Source: Archangium sp.
GTDB lineage: Bacteria; Myxococcota; Myxococcia; Myxococcales; Myxococcaceae
DNA length: 64,000 nucleotides
Assembly (NCBI GenBank): GCA_030681645.1
Contig: JAUXRX010000017.1
Coordinates: forward strand, 186,001 to 250,000
Direction of reading: 5' to 3'
Shown here in pieces: positions 26,871-35,335 of this stretch. Every line of letters starts with the position of its first letter. Position 1 is the first letter of the stretch. Below the pieces are notes generated by a model. It was not told the DNA's origin. It made no database searches and saw nothing but the letters and a program-made list of their open reading frames with translations. The position numbers and the translations under genes were made by a program.

Positions 26871-28277
26871 GTGGCGGATACTTTCGACGTTGTGATCATC
26901 GGTTCGGGCCCTGGCGGGTACGTGGCGGCCATTCGTGCAGGTCAGCTCGGTCTGAAGACCGCGATCATCGAGAAGGACAAGAAGCTCGGTGGCACCTGCC
27001 TGCACCGCGGCTGCATCCCCACCAAGGCGCTGCTCTACACGTCCGAGCTGTACAGCCACATCCTCCACGCGGCCACCTTCGGCATCAACCTGGACAACCC
27101 CTCGCTCGACTGGGCGCAGGCGCAGAAGCACAAGCAGAAGGTCGTCGACAAGGGCGCGGCGGGCATCGACTACCTGATGAAGAAGAACAAGGTCACCGTG
27201 TTCAAGGGCACGGGGAAGATCGCGGGCAAGGGCAAGGTCGAGGTGGTGCTCACCGAGGGCGGGAAGAAGGAGACCCTCGACACGAAGAACATCATCGTGG
27301 CGACGGGCTCGGTGGTGACCACGCTGCCCAGCATCACGCTCGATCACAAGCGCGTGCTCTCGTCCGACTCGATCCTCGAGCTGCCGGTCGTCCCGAAGAA
27401 GTTGATCGTGCTGGGCGCCGGCGCCGTGGGCACCGAGTTCGCGTCGATCTTCAACCACGCGGGGTCCGAGGTGACGCTGGTCGAGTTCATGCCCAACGTG
27501 CTGCCGATCGAAGACGTCGACATCAGCAAGGAGCTCGAGAAGCAGCTCAAGCGCCGCAAGATGAACGTGATGGTGGGCACGAAGTTCGAGAAGGTCGAGA
27601 CCAGCGCCGACGGCGTGAAGGTGACGGTGGTGCTCCCCGACGGCAGCAAGCAGGTGCTCGAGGGCGACTACTTCCTCTCGGCGGTCGGCCGCGCGCCGGT
27701 CACGAAGGACATCGGGCTCGAGAGCGTGGGCGTGCCGGTGGGCCCCAAGGGGCACATCACCATCGACGCGATGATGCGTACGAGCGTGCCGGGAGTGTTC
27801 GCCATCGGCGACGTGACGCCGCACCCCGCGCTGGCGCACTGCGCGTCGGCCCAGGGCATCGTGGCCACCGAGTTCATCGCCGGGAAGAACCCGCGCCCGT
27901 TGAACTACGACCGCATTCCCAACGCGACGTACTGCTACCCGGAAGTGGCGTCGGTCGGCCTCACCGAGAAGAAGGCGAAGGAACGCGGCTTCGACGTGAA
28001 GGTCGGCACGTTCCCGTTCTCCGCCATCACCAAGGCGTCGATCTCCGAGGAGGGGATCGGCCTGGTGAAGATCGTCTCGGACAAGAAGTACGACGAGGTG
28101 CTGGGCGTGCACCTGATCGGTCCGCACGCGACGGAGCTGTTGGCCGAGGCCTGCGTGGCGCTGCAGCTCGAGACCACCACCGAGGAGCTCGCCCGCACGG
28201 TGCACGCGCACCCGACGCTGTCCGAGATCATGCACGAGGCCGCGGAAGCGACCCTCGGGCACCCGATTCACATCTGA
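26871..28277 (+). CDS. lpdA: Dihydrolipoyl dehydrogenase (E3)
   Basis: This is a 468-residue FAD/NAD flavoprotein that reoxidises the lipoyl groups of 2-oxoacid dehydrogenases and the glycine cleavage system. The N-terminal FAD motif is VVIIGSGPGGYVAAIRAGQL. The redox disulfide is in GGTCLHRGCIPTK, the NAD motif in LIVLGAGAVGTEFASIF, and the catalytic His-Glu pair in HAHPTLSEIMHEA. The start is GTG 26871, preceded by AAAGGAG with 6-base spacing. It diverges from the thiO operon. lipA and an E2 gene lie 0.6 and 1.6 kb downstream, so it probably serves that complex. Confidence 0.97.
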   Translation: MADTFDVVIIGSGPGGYVAAIRAGQLGLKTAIIEKDKKLGGTCLHRGCIPTKALLYTSELYSHILHAATFGINLDNPSLDWAQAQKHKQKVVDKGAAGIDYLMKKNKVTVFKGTGKIAGKGKVEVVLTEGGKKETLDTKNIIVATGSVVTTLPSITLDHKRVLSSDSILELPVVPKKLIVLGAGAVGTEFASIFNHAGSEVTLVEFMPNVLPIEDVDISKELEKQLKRRKMNVMVGTKFEKVETSADGVKVTVVLPDGSKQVLEGDYFLSAVGRAPVTKDIGLESVGVPVGPKGHITIDAMMRTSVPGVFAIGDVTPHPALAHCASAQGIVATEFIAGKNPRPLNYDRIPNATYCYPEVASVGLTEKKAKERGFDVKVGTFPFSAITKASISEEGIGLVKIVSDKKYDEVLGVHLIGPHATELLAEACVALQLETTTEELARTVHAHPTLSEIMHEAAEATLGHPIHI

Positions 28278-28281
28278 AAAT

Positions 28282-28357
28282 GGGGACAGGCTACTTATTG
28301 CCTGTCGCCCTCTCCTCTGCGCCCCCCGACCGGAAAAGCAGCCTGTCCCTCTTTTCC
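28282..28357. terminator. Degenerate GGGGACAGGCT inverted repeat between convergent genes
   Basis: GGGGACAGGCTACTT (28282-28296) pairs with AAGCAGCCTGTCCCT (28336-28350) with two mismatches around a loop of about 39 bases, followed by CTTTTCC. It is a diverged or partially rebuilt copy of the palindrome at 23174-23234 and again sits between convergent genes. Confidence 0.65.
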
Positions 28358-28358
28358 T

Positions 28359-28796
28359 TCAGGCAGCGGCTTCGGGCAGGTCGAAGGGCACCAGCGCCGC
28401 CTCATCGCGGCGCATCAGCCCCAGCAGTGACTTCTCGTTGTGCACCACGCCGGTGATCCGATCCTCGAGCACCAGGTTCCGCTGCGTCTCCGACAGGTGA
28501 ACGAACAGCGAGTAGACGAGGTTGAGCGTGGTCTCGCCCTCGATGAAGACGCTGCCGTCGCTGGTGATCCACACCTCGACCACGCCGCTGCCCTGGCCCG
28601 AGACCCGCCACGCGCGCCGGCCGTCACGGGTGCGCCGCGCGAAGGGGAAGCAGCCCACCGCCACGTCGAAGCGAAGCTGGTCGAGCTGGCTGAACGGGCC
28701 CGCGAGCGGGGATGCCGTCACTTCGTCCCACGCGAGGGGGAACTCCCACTTCGTGACTTCGTTCTTCACCCGGACGATCGAGAATTCGCGACGCAT
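28359..28796 (-). CDS. Uncharacterised protein
   Basis: This protein has about 145 residues from the ATG near 28796 (a GTG at 28814 would add six). It begins MRREFSIVRVKNEVTKWEFP and has no signal peptide or membrane helix. The middle is predicted beta-rich (VVEVWITSDGSVFIEGETTL), with charged helices near the C-terminus. I recognise no domain or motif. It is divergent from lipA and ends at a terminator shared with lpdA. Codon use is typical of the window, so I consider it a real gene of unknown role. Confidence 0.6.
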   Translation of the reverse strand: MRREFSIVRVKNEVTKWEFPLAWDEVTASPLAGPFSQLDQLRFDVAVGCFPFARRTRDGRRAWRVSGQGSGVVEVWITSDGSVFIEGETTLNLVYSLFVHLSETQRNLVLEDRITGVVHNEKSLLGLMRRDEAALVPFDLPEAAA

Positions 28797-28884
28797 ACCA
28801 GCCGGACCCGGCACCCCATGTAGGCGGTGAAATCATCTTTCGCAGTCTGGAATCGGCGCCAGAAGAGCCCGAAATTTCAGGGAG

Positions 28885-28907
28885 TTGACGGGTGGGGTGC
28901 CCGTCAA
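28885..28907. promoter_or_regulatory. Inverted repeat upstream of lipA
   Basis: TTGACGGG-(7)-CCCGTCAA has perfect 8-bp arms. It ends 16 bases before the lipA start and includes a -35-like TTGACG. It could be an operator or a leader hairpin. Confidence 0.45.
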
Positions 28908-28922
28908 TACATGGAGTCCACC

Positions 28923-29861
28923 ATGGCGACTCCCCACCGCTTGCCGATCGCGACCACGACCTCCACCGGCAAGCCCGACTGGCTCAAGGTGCGCCTGCCG
29001 AAGGGCGAGGGCTTCGAGAAGATCAAGGCGCTGACGAAGTCGCTCAAGCTCGCCACCGTCTGCGAAGAGGCCCGCTGCCCGAACATCGCCGAGTGCTGGG
29101 GCGGGGGCACCGCCACCGTGATGCTCATGGGCGAGGTCTGCACGCGCGCTTGCCGCTTCTGCCACGTGAAGGTCGGCTCACCGCCGCCGCTCGACCCCGA
29201 GGAGCCCGAGAACCTGGCCAACGCCGTGCGCGAGCTGGGCCTCGAGTACATCGTGGTCACCTCGGTCAACCGCGACGAGCAGCCCGACGGCGGCGCCAGC
29301 CACTTCGCCGCGGCCATCACCGCGCTCAAGCGCGAGTCGCCGAAGACCACCGTCGAGGTGCTGATCCCCGACTTCCAGGGCGTGGAGTCCTCGCTCGCCG
29401 TGGTCGCCCAGGCGCGCCCGCACGTGATCGCCCACAACATCGAGTCCGTCGAGCGGCTCACCCCGACCGTGCGCGATCGCCGGGCGAAGTACCGCCAGTC
29501 GCTGCGCGCGCTCGAGTACCTCAAGCAGCGCCCCGAGAAGCTCTACACGAAGACCTCGATCATGGTCGGCCTCGGCGAGACCGATGAAGAGCTCGAGCAG
29601 ACCTTCAAGGACCTGCGCGACGTCGGCGTCGACGTGCTCACCCTGGGCCAGTACCTCCAGCCTTCCCAGTTCCACCTGCGCGTCGAGCGCTTCGCTTCGC
29701 CCGAGAAGTTCGCCGAGTACAAGCGCATCGCCGAGGGCTACGGCTTCCTCTACGTGGCGTCGGGCCCGCTGGTGCGCTCCAGCTACCGGGCCGCGGAGTT
29801 CTTCATGAAGGGCCTCATGGAGCGCGATCGCACGGCACAAGTCGCTGTCGCCGCGCCCTGA
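28923..29861 (+). CDS. lipA: Lipoyl synthase LipA
   Basis: This 312-residue radical-SAM enzyme inserts two sulfurs into octanoyl groups on lipoyl domains. The auxiliary cluster motif CEEARCPNIAEC, the radical-SAM motif CTRACRFC, the family sequence VTSVNRDEQPDGGA and the C-terminal R-S-S-Y are all present. ATG 28923 is chosen because GGAG at 28913-28916 is 6 bases upstream; ATG 28911 is possible. A palindrome (28885-28907) lies just before it. The E2 gene, whose lipoyl lysine is a direct substrate, begins 22 bases downstream. lipB is not seen in the window. Confidence 0.97.
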   Translation: MATPHRLPIATTTSTGKPDWLKVRLPKGEGFEKIKALTKSLKLATVCEEARCPNIAECWGGGTATVMLMGEVCTRACRFCHVKVGSPPPLDPEEPENLANAVRELGLEYIVVTSVNRDEQPDGGASHFAAAITALKRESPKTTVEVLIPDFQGVESSLAVVAQARPHVIAHNIESVERLTPTVRDRRAKYRQSLRALEYLKQRPEKLYTKTSIMVGLGETDEELEQTFKDLRDVGVDVLTLGQYLQPSQFHLRVERFASPEKFAEYKRIAEGYGFLYVASGPLVRSSYRAAEFFMKGLMERDRTAQVAVAAP

Positions 29862-29883
29862 CCTGAAGTACGAGCCCCTCTCC

Positions 29884-31104
29884 ATGGCGCTCTTCGAGTT
29901 TCAGCTCCCGGACATCGGTGAAGGTGTGGTCGAGGGTGAGATCGTCAAGTGGCTGGTGAAGCCCGGCGACGTGGTGAAGGAAGACCAGCCCCTCCTCGAG
30001 GTCATGACGGACAAGGCCACGGTCACCATCCCCAGCCCCAAGGCCGGCAAGGTGCTCAAGACCCACGGCAAGGAAGGCGAGCTGGCGAAGGTGCACCTGC
30101 CGCTCGTCGATCTCGAGATCGCGGGGAACGCAGCCGCTGCCGCTCCGGCTCCGAAGAAGAACGGCGCCCCCGCGGCCGCCGCGCCCCTCGCCGCTGCTGC
30201 CAGCACCTCGAGCGACAAGGTGCTCGCGACTCCGGTCACCCGGCGCATGGCCAGCGAGCACGGCATCGATCTCGCGAACGTCTCAGGCTCAGGTCCGCAA
30301 GGGCGCGTGCTGAAGACCGATGTCGAGGCGTTCATGGCGTCGGGTAGCAGCAAGGCTCCGGCAGCAGCGAAGACCTGGGCGCCGGTCGCCTCCTCTGCCG
30401 CCGATCAGCGCATCCCCATTCGCGGGCTGCGGAAGAAGATCGCCGAGAAGATGGTGAAGTCGAAGTTCACCGCGCCGCACTACACCTTCGTGGAAGAGGT
30501 CGACGTCTCCGCGCTGGTGGCGTTGCGCACCCGGCTCAACGAGTCGCTCGCCGACGAGAACTTGAAGCTCTCCTTCCTGCCGTTCTTCGTGAAGGCGGCC
30601 ATCGCCGCGTTCCGCAAGTTCCCGCAGGTCAACGCCAACATGGACGAGGCCGCCCAGGACCTGATCGTCCGCGGCGACTTCAACATCGGCATCGCAGCCA
30701 TGACGGAGCAGGGGCTCACCGTTCCCGTGGTGAAGCACGCCGATCGGTTGAGCCTCCGCAACCTGGGCAACGAGATCAGCCGGCTCGGCACCGCCGCGCG
30801 CGAGCAGCGCCTCAAGCTCGAGGAGATCACGGGCGGCTCGTTCACCATCACCTCGCTCGGGCAGACCGGCGGCCTCTTCGCCACGCCGATCATCAACCAC
30901 CCCGAGGTGGCGATCATGGGCGTGCACAAGATGCGCAAGCGCCCCATCGTGACCGACGACGATCAGATCGTGATCAAGCCGATCATGCTGTTCTCGTTCG
31001 CGTTCGATCACCGGGTGATCGACGGCGCGACCGGCGCCGAGTTCGCCTACGAGGTGATCAAGTACGTCGAGCAGCCCGAGCTGATGCTCGTCGACATGGT
31101 CTGA
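29884..31104 (+). CDS. 2-oxoacid dehydrogenase E2 (dihydrolipoamide acyltransferase), branched-chain type likely
   Basis: This 406-residue E2 core protein has an N-terminal lipoyl domain at residues 1-80 with lipoyl-lysine K44 in EVMTDKATV. An Ala/Pro linker, a peripheral-subunit-binding domain at about 112-150 (ATPVTRRMASEHGIDLANV), a second linker and a catalytic domain from about 178 follow, with the active-site motif FDHRVIDGA. A single lipoyl domain and M-T-D-K-A suggest a branched-chain or general 2-oxoacid dehydrogenase rather than a classical pyruvate E2 with several lipoyl domains, but I cannot settle this. It is downstream of lipA (22-base gap), with lpdA close by; E1 genes are not in the window. 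Confidence 0.93.
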   Translation: MALFEFQLPDIGEGVVEGEIVKWLVKPGDVVKEDQPLLEVMTDKATVTIPSPKAGKVLKTHGKEGELAKVHLPLVDLEIAGNAAAAAPAPKKNGAPAAAAPLAAAASTSSDKVLATPVTRRMASEHGIDLANVSGSGPQGRVLKTDVEAFMASGSSKAPAAAKTWAPVASSAADQRIPIRGLRKKIAEKMVKSKFTAPHYTFVEEVDVSALVALRTRLNESLADENLKLSFLPFFVKAAIAAFRKFPQVNANMDEAAQDLIVRGDFNIGIAAMTEQGLTVPVVKHADRLSLRNLGNEISRLGTAAREQRLKLEEITGGSFTITSLGQTGGLFATPIINHPEVAIMGVHKMRKRPIVTDDDQIVIKPIMLFSFAFDHRVIDGATGAEFAYEVIKYVEQPELMLVDMV

Positions 31105-31107
31105 GTC

Positions 31108-31578
31108 TCACAGGCCGTTGGCGCGGCAGTAGCCCCCGCCGATCCCGACCCCGTCGCCAAAGTGCGTGCAGACTTCACCGACGCAGGAAGCGCCTTCGGG
31201 GCAATTGCCCCAACTCGGGCTGCACTGAATGACGGCGCAGCCAGTGGTGTCGCAGCGGCCGAACATCGCGCCCCGTACACATCCACCGTCGGGCAAACAG
31301 GGCGGGGTGCAGGTGCCCGTCCCCGCGTCTCCGGACGGAAGCAGGCAGGTACCGCCTTCGGGGCACGCAAGCGAAAGACCGTGGCCGCACGGCCTGGTGC
31401 AGATGCGCCAGAGGCTGGCCCACTTGAGGCAACTCAGGCCAGGCTGACAGCTCTCGTCCGCCTCGCAGGGGCCTCCGTACGGCTGATTGCTCGAGGAAGG
31501 CGGCGCCGGTAGCTCAGGACACTTCACGGGGCCAGCGCAGCCACACCACACCGCGGCGCAGAGGGCCCACGCGCGCAT
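31108..31578 (-). CDS. Small Cys-rich lipoprotein
   Basis: This 156-residue protein has the signal MRAWALCAAVWCGC ending in a lipobox-like C-G-C. It has about 20 cysteines in pairs (GGPCEADESCQPGLSCL, PCLPDGGCV, GNCPEGASCVGEVC), which resembles the secreted EGF/TIL-like Cys-rich domains common in myxobacterial lipoproteins. The start lies 3 bases after the stop of the FHA gene, so it is second in a two-gene operon. The function is unknown. It ends 3 bases from the convergent E2 gene. Confidence 0.65.
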   Translation of the reverse strand: MRAWALCAAVWCGCAGPVKCPELPAPPSSSNQPYGGPCEADESCQPGLSCLKWASLWRICTRPCGHGLSLACPEGGTCLLPSGDAGTGTCTPPCLPDGGCVRGAMFGRCDTTGCAVIQCSPSWGNCPEGASCVGEVCTHFGDGVGIGGGYCRANGL

Positions 31579-31581
31579 CGC

Positions 31582-32133
31582 TCAGCCACCGAAGCCGCGT
31601 GAAGGCGCCTTGCGCAGCTTCTCGTGCAGCGTGTTGGTGAGCAGGAACCAGTACTGCACCTCGCCGAACGAGAGGATGTCGCCGTCTTTGAGCGTCGTCT
31701 CGCGCCGCAGTCGCACGCTCGCGTTGAGGAACGTGCCGTTGGTCGAGCCGAGGTCCTGGATCGAGCACTTCTGGGTGGACTCGTCCCAGCGCAGCAGGGC
31801 GTGCGTCTTGGAGACCGAGGGGTCGTCGAGCACCAGATCGCTGTCGGGCTGCCGGCCCACGGTGAGCTGATCGACCCCGTGCAGCGGCGGCACCGAGGCC
31901 ACCACCAGCTCGTCGAACTGGAACAGCAGCCCCAGCGCGCCGGCCGACACCTTCTCGGGCTTGGCCACCGCGGTGCGGTGCACGTTCGAGGGCAGCCCCA
32001 TCATCTGGGTCGCAGGGGTGCCCGCGGCGAGGTTCGGCGGCTGCTGGACCAGGACGAACGGGCCCATCTGCTCGCGGAACTGCTTCGCCGTGAAGCGGGA
32101 GGCAAGCCCTCTGAGTTCCTTCACTGACAGCAC
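31582..32133 (-). CDS. Stand-alone FHA domain protein
   Basis: This 183-residue soluble protein has a forkhead-associated domain at about residues 85-170: LTVGRQPDSDLVLDDPSVSK, THALLRW, then DLGSTNGTFLNASVRL and LKDGDILSFGEVQYWF. The key Arg, Ser-x-x-His and Asn-Gly residues for phosphothreonine binding are present. The N-terminal 80 residues have no recognised fold. The start is GTG 32133; no strong ribosome-binding site is visible. It is transcribed away from greA and followed by a Cys-rich lipoprotein. A plausible partner is a Ser/Thr kinase substrate, for example phosphothreonines made by the kinase at 19436, but there is no direct evidence. Confidence 0.9.
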   Translation of the reverse strand: MLSVKELRGLASRFTAKQFREQMGPFVLVQQPPNLAAGTPATQMMGLPSNVHRTAVAKPEKVSAGALGLLFQFDELVVASVPPLHGVDQLTVGRQPDSDLVLDDPSVSKTHALLRWDESTQKCSIQDLGSTNGTFLNASVRLRRETTLKDGDILSFGEVQYWFLLTNTLHEKLRKAPSRGFGG

Positions 32134-32199
32134 CAGCCCACGCTAGACCCGACGAGGTACTGTCCGCTACGGTTCGCCGCTTTCGAAAGGAAGTAAGCG

Positions 32200-32688
32200 A
32201 TGTCTGATCGGTTTCCCACCACGGCCTCTGGCCTCAAGAAGATGCAAGAGGAACTCAAGCACCTCGAGACCGTGGAGCGCCCGAAGATCTCCCTGGAGAT
32301 CGGCATCGCGCGCGCCCACGGGGACTTGCGAGAGAACGCCGAGTACCACGCGGCCAAGGAGAAGCAGGGCTACATCGAGGGCCGCATCCTCACCCTCAAC
32401 GCGTGGATCGGCCAGGCCGAGGTCATCGACGTCCTCGCCTTCAAGGGTCAGAAGAAGGTCTTGTTCGGCGCCTCGGTGCAGCTGCTCGACGTCGAGACCG
32501 ACAAGAAGGTCAGCTACCGGATCGTGGGGGAATTCGAGGCCGACCTGAAGAAGCGGTGGATCTCGGTGGGCTCGCCCGTCGCCCGTGGCCTCATCGGCAA
32601 GGTGGTCGGCGAGGTCGTCACCATTCAGAGCCCGGGCGGCAACCGCGAGTACGAAGTGCTCTCCGTCGACTTCGAGGATGGCGCCTAG
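32200..32688 (+). CDS. greA: Transcription elongation factor GreA/GreB family
   Basis: This is a 162-residue transcript-cleavage factor. The N-terminal coiled coil with the catalytic acidic tip GDLRENAEYHAAKEKQ and the C-terminal FKBP-like domain (VVGEVVTIQSPGGNREYEV) are both present. The ribosome-binding site AAAGGAAG lies 7 bases before ATG 32200. The 3' end overlaps recG by 11 bases. The length matches the family. GreB-type and GreA-type proteins cannot be fully separated by eye; the acidic loop and length favour GreA. Confidence 0.94.
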   Translation: MSDRFPTTASGLKKMQEELKHLETVERPKISLEIGIARAHGDLRENAEYHAAKEKQGYIEGRILTLNAWIGQAEVIDVLAFKGQKKVLFGASVQLLDVETDKKVSYRIVGEFEADLKKRWISVGSPVARGLIGKVVGEVVTIQSPGGNREYEVLSVDFEDGA

Positions 32689-35320
32689 TCCGCACCCGCT
32701 CGAGTCCCTGGTCGGGCCGCTGCGCTTTGCCTCTGCGCGCGACTTCGCCAGCCTCGGGTCGGTGAAAGACCTGCGCACGCCCCTCTCGGCTGCGCTGAAC
32801 CGATCTCGCAGCACGCTCCCTGCTGCACGTGTGTCCGCCCTCGAGGCTGAGCTCGGCTTCATCGATTCGCCGGTGCCTGAGGCGAGGAAGGCGTCGATCC
32901 GCCGGGTGCTGAAGGTGATGAGCGAAGAGGGACTCCTGGTCTCCCTGTCCCCCGCGGGGGCAGGCGAGCTCGCGTCTCGAGGGCAAGAGCGGGTCGGGGA
33001 GAGGGCCCCGTCCCTCGACTCCGCTCGGGATGAACGGAAGCCGCCCGCGCAACCGCGCGATGAACGGAAGCCTCCGCCCGCGCAACCGCCTCGCGCCCCT
33101 TCGACTCCACTGGGGGTGACCGGCTCGGGGCCTGCGACGCCGAAGAAGACCCGCAAGAAGAAGGCCGCCGCCTCGACCGAAGAGGCCGACGCCACCGCGC
33201 GCATGCTCAGCATCGCGCCCAGCGCCGGCCCGCTCGCCACGCCCCTCAAGCAGGTCGGCTGGCGCCTCAACCCGCGCCTCGTGGGCATCCTCAACAAGAA
33301 GGGCCTGCAGCGCACCGGCGACGTCCTCTTCCTGCTCCCCCGCGTCTACGAAGATCGCCGCACGCTCAAGAAGATCGCCCAGCTCGTGTCAGGCGAACGC
33401 GGCACCATCATCGCCGAGGTGCGCCGCGCCGATGACGCCCCCCTCGGCCGCGGGCGCCGCCAGTTCCGCGCCGTGCTCGCCGACAGCTCCGGCAGCATCG
33501 CCGCGGTCTTCTTCCAGTCGGGCCCGTGGCTCAAGGCGCGCTTCCCCATCGGCAAGCGGCTGGTGGTGAGCGGTGAGGCGCGCGCCACCAACTTCGGCTG
33601 GGAAATGCCCCACCCGGAGATCGAGCCCGCCGACGACGTCGAGACCTCGCCCATCCACTTCAACCGCATCGTGCCCGTGTACCCGGGCTTCGAGCGCCAC
33701 GAGCAGCGCGCCCTGCGCGAGCTCGCCTTCCGCATCGCCGACAAGTACGCCGCGTCGATCGAAGAACCGCTCCCCGATGCGTTGCGCGCCCGCCTCAAGC
33801 TCTTCGGGCTGGGCGAAGCGCTCAGGTACCTCCACTTTCCGCCCGGTGACGCGAAGCTCGACGCGCTCGACTCGCACATCTCGCCCGCGCACCAGCGCCT
33901 CGCCTTCGACGAGCTCTTCTTCCTCCAGCTCGGCATGGCCCTGCGGCGCCACGGGGTGAAGGTGCAGCCCGGCATCGCCTTCGACGTCGCGCCCGCGCTG
34001 GTGGACCAGGCGAAGGCCCTGTTGCCCTTCACCCTCACCGGCGCCCAGCAGCGCGTGGTGGGCCAGGTGACGCGCGACATGGCCCGCCCCGAGCCGATGA
34101 ACCGGCTCCTCCAGGGCGACGTGGGCAGCGGCAAGACGGCCGTCGCGTTGGTCGCCGCCGGCGTCGCCGTGCAGAACGGCTACCAGGTCGCGGTGATGGC
34201 CCCCACCGAGATCCTCGCCGAGCAGCACTACCGCACCTTCCAGAAGTTCCTCGCGCCGCTCGGCGTCGAGGTCGCCTTCATCACCGGCAGCGGCACCGCG
34301 AAGGTGAAGGCCGCCCAGCGCGCCGCGGTGGCGAGCGGGAAGGTGAGGGTGGCGGTCGGCACCCACGCCCTCATTCAGGAATCGGTGGCCTTCGAGAAGC
34401 TCGGGCTGGTGGTGATCGACGAGCAGCACCGCTTCGGGGTGATCCAGCGGCACGCGCTCATGGGCAAGGGCGTGCGCCCCGACGTGATGGTGATGACCGC
34501 CACGCCCATTCCCCGCACCCTGGCGATGACGATGTACGGCGATCTCGACGTCTCGGTGATCGACGAGCTGCCGCCGGGCCGCACGCCCATCGAGACCCAC
34601 GTGGTGTCGGAGTCGTCGAAGACCCGCGCGTGGGACGTGGTGCGCTCCGAGCTCGCCAAGGGCCACCAGGCCTACGTCATCTATCCGCTCGTCGAAGAGA
34701 GCGAGAAGATCGACCTCGCCGACGCCACGCAGGGCGCGGCCCAGCTCAAGGTGCTCTTCCCTGAAGCGCGGGTGGGCCTGCTGCATGGCCGCATGAAGCA
34801 GGACGAGAAGGACACCGTGATGACCGCCTTCCGCGCGCACGAGCTCGACCTTCTCGTCAGCACCACCGTGGTCGAGGTCGGCGTCGACGTGCCCAACGCG
34901 TCGGTGATGGTGATGGAGCACGCCGAGCGCTTCGGCTTGAGCCAGCTGCACCAGCTGCGCGGCCGGGTGGGGCGTGGCGCGGCGAAGTCGTACTGCATCC
35001 TCATCACCGGCTTCGCCCAGAGCGCCGAGTCGGCCGAGCGCCTCAGCGTGATGGAAGAGAGCAGCGACGGCTTCGTGATCGCCGAGCGCGACCTCGAGAT
35101 CCGCGGGCCCGGCGAGTTCCTCGGCACGCGGCAGAGCGGTCTCCCCGAGCTCGCCGTGGCCAACCTGGTGCGCGACCAGGCCCTGCTCGCCACCGCGCAG
35201 GAAGAGGCGAGGGCGATCGTCGAGCGCGACCCCGAGCTGAAGGCCCCCGAGCACCAGCGCCTGGTGAGGGCACTGGAAGAACGGTGGGAAGGTCGTCTCA
35301 AGCTCGCCCGCGTCGGCTGA
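32678..35320 (+). CDS. recG: ATP-dependent DNA helicase RecG with extended N-terminus
   Basis: This protein has 880 residues, about 190 more than typical RecG. The core is standard: the wedge/OB domain (GTIIAEVRRADDAPL), Walker A QGDVGSGKT, DEQHRFGV (motif II), MTATPIPRTLAMT (motif III), HGRMKQDEKD, VVEVGVDVPNA, HQLRGRVGRG and RQSGLPELAVANL. It remodels stalled replication forks and Holliday junctions. ATG 32678 overlaps greA by 11 bases and has GAGG nearby. The extension of about 190 residues includes a charged linker that contains in-frame copies of the S-repeat (33012-33123) and a Lys-rich stretch. The helicase core is intact, so activity is expected. Confidence 0.96.
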   Translation: MAPSPHPLESLVGPLRFASARDFASLGSVKDLRTPLSAALNRSRSTLPAARVSALEAELGFIDSPVPEARKASIRRVLKVMSEEGLLVSLSPAGAGELASRGQERVGERAPSLDSARDERKPPAQPRDERKPPPAQPPRAPSTPLGVTGSGPATPKKTRKKKAAASTEEADATARMLSIAPSAGPLATPLKQVGWRLNPRLVGILNKKGLQRTGDVLFLLPRVYEDRRTLKKIAQLVSGERGTIIAEVRRADDAPLGRGRRQFRAVLADSSGSIAAVFFQSGPWLKARFPIGKRLVVSGEARATNFGWEMPHPEIEPADDVETSPIHFNRIVPVYPGFERHEQRALRELAFRIADKYAASIEEPLPDALRARLKLFGLGEALRYLHFPPGDAKLDALDSHISPAHQRLAFDELFFLQLGMALRRHGVKVQPGIAFDVAPALVDQAKALLPFTLTGAQQRVVGQVTRDMARPEPMNRLLQGDVGSGKTAVALVAAGVAVQNGYQVAVMAPTEILAEQHYRTFQKFLAPLGVEVAFITGSGTAKVKAAQRAAVASGKVRVAVGTHALIQESVAFEKLGLVVIDEQHRFGVIQRHALMGKGVRPDVMVMTATPIPRTLAMTMYGDLDVSVIDELPPGRTPIETHVVSESSKTRAWDVVRSELAKGHQAYVIYPLVEESEKIDLADATQGAAQLKVLFPEARVGLLHGRMKQDEKDTVMTAFRAHELDLLVSTTVVEVGVDVPNASVMVMEHAERFGLSQLHQLRGRVGRGAAKSYCILITGFAQSAESAERLSVMEESSDGFVIAERDLEIRGPGEFLGTRQSGLPELAVANLVRDQALLATAQEEARAIVERDPELKAPEHQRLVRALEERWEGRLKLARVG
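33012..33123 (+). repeat. In-frame S-repeat cluster in the recG linker
   Basis: A full copy lies at 33012-33037 (CCCTCGACTCCGCTCGGGA then TGAACGG) and a diverged copy at 33097-33123. Between them an about 30-bp unit starting GATGAACGGAAGCC is duplicated in tandem, encoding D-E-R-K-P-P-A-Q-P and D-E-R-K-P-P-P-A-Q-P. Confidence 0.8.
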
Positions 35321-35335
35321 TACACTCCCCTGCAC

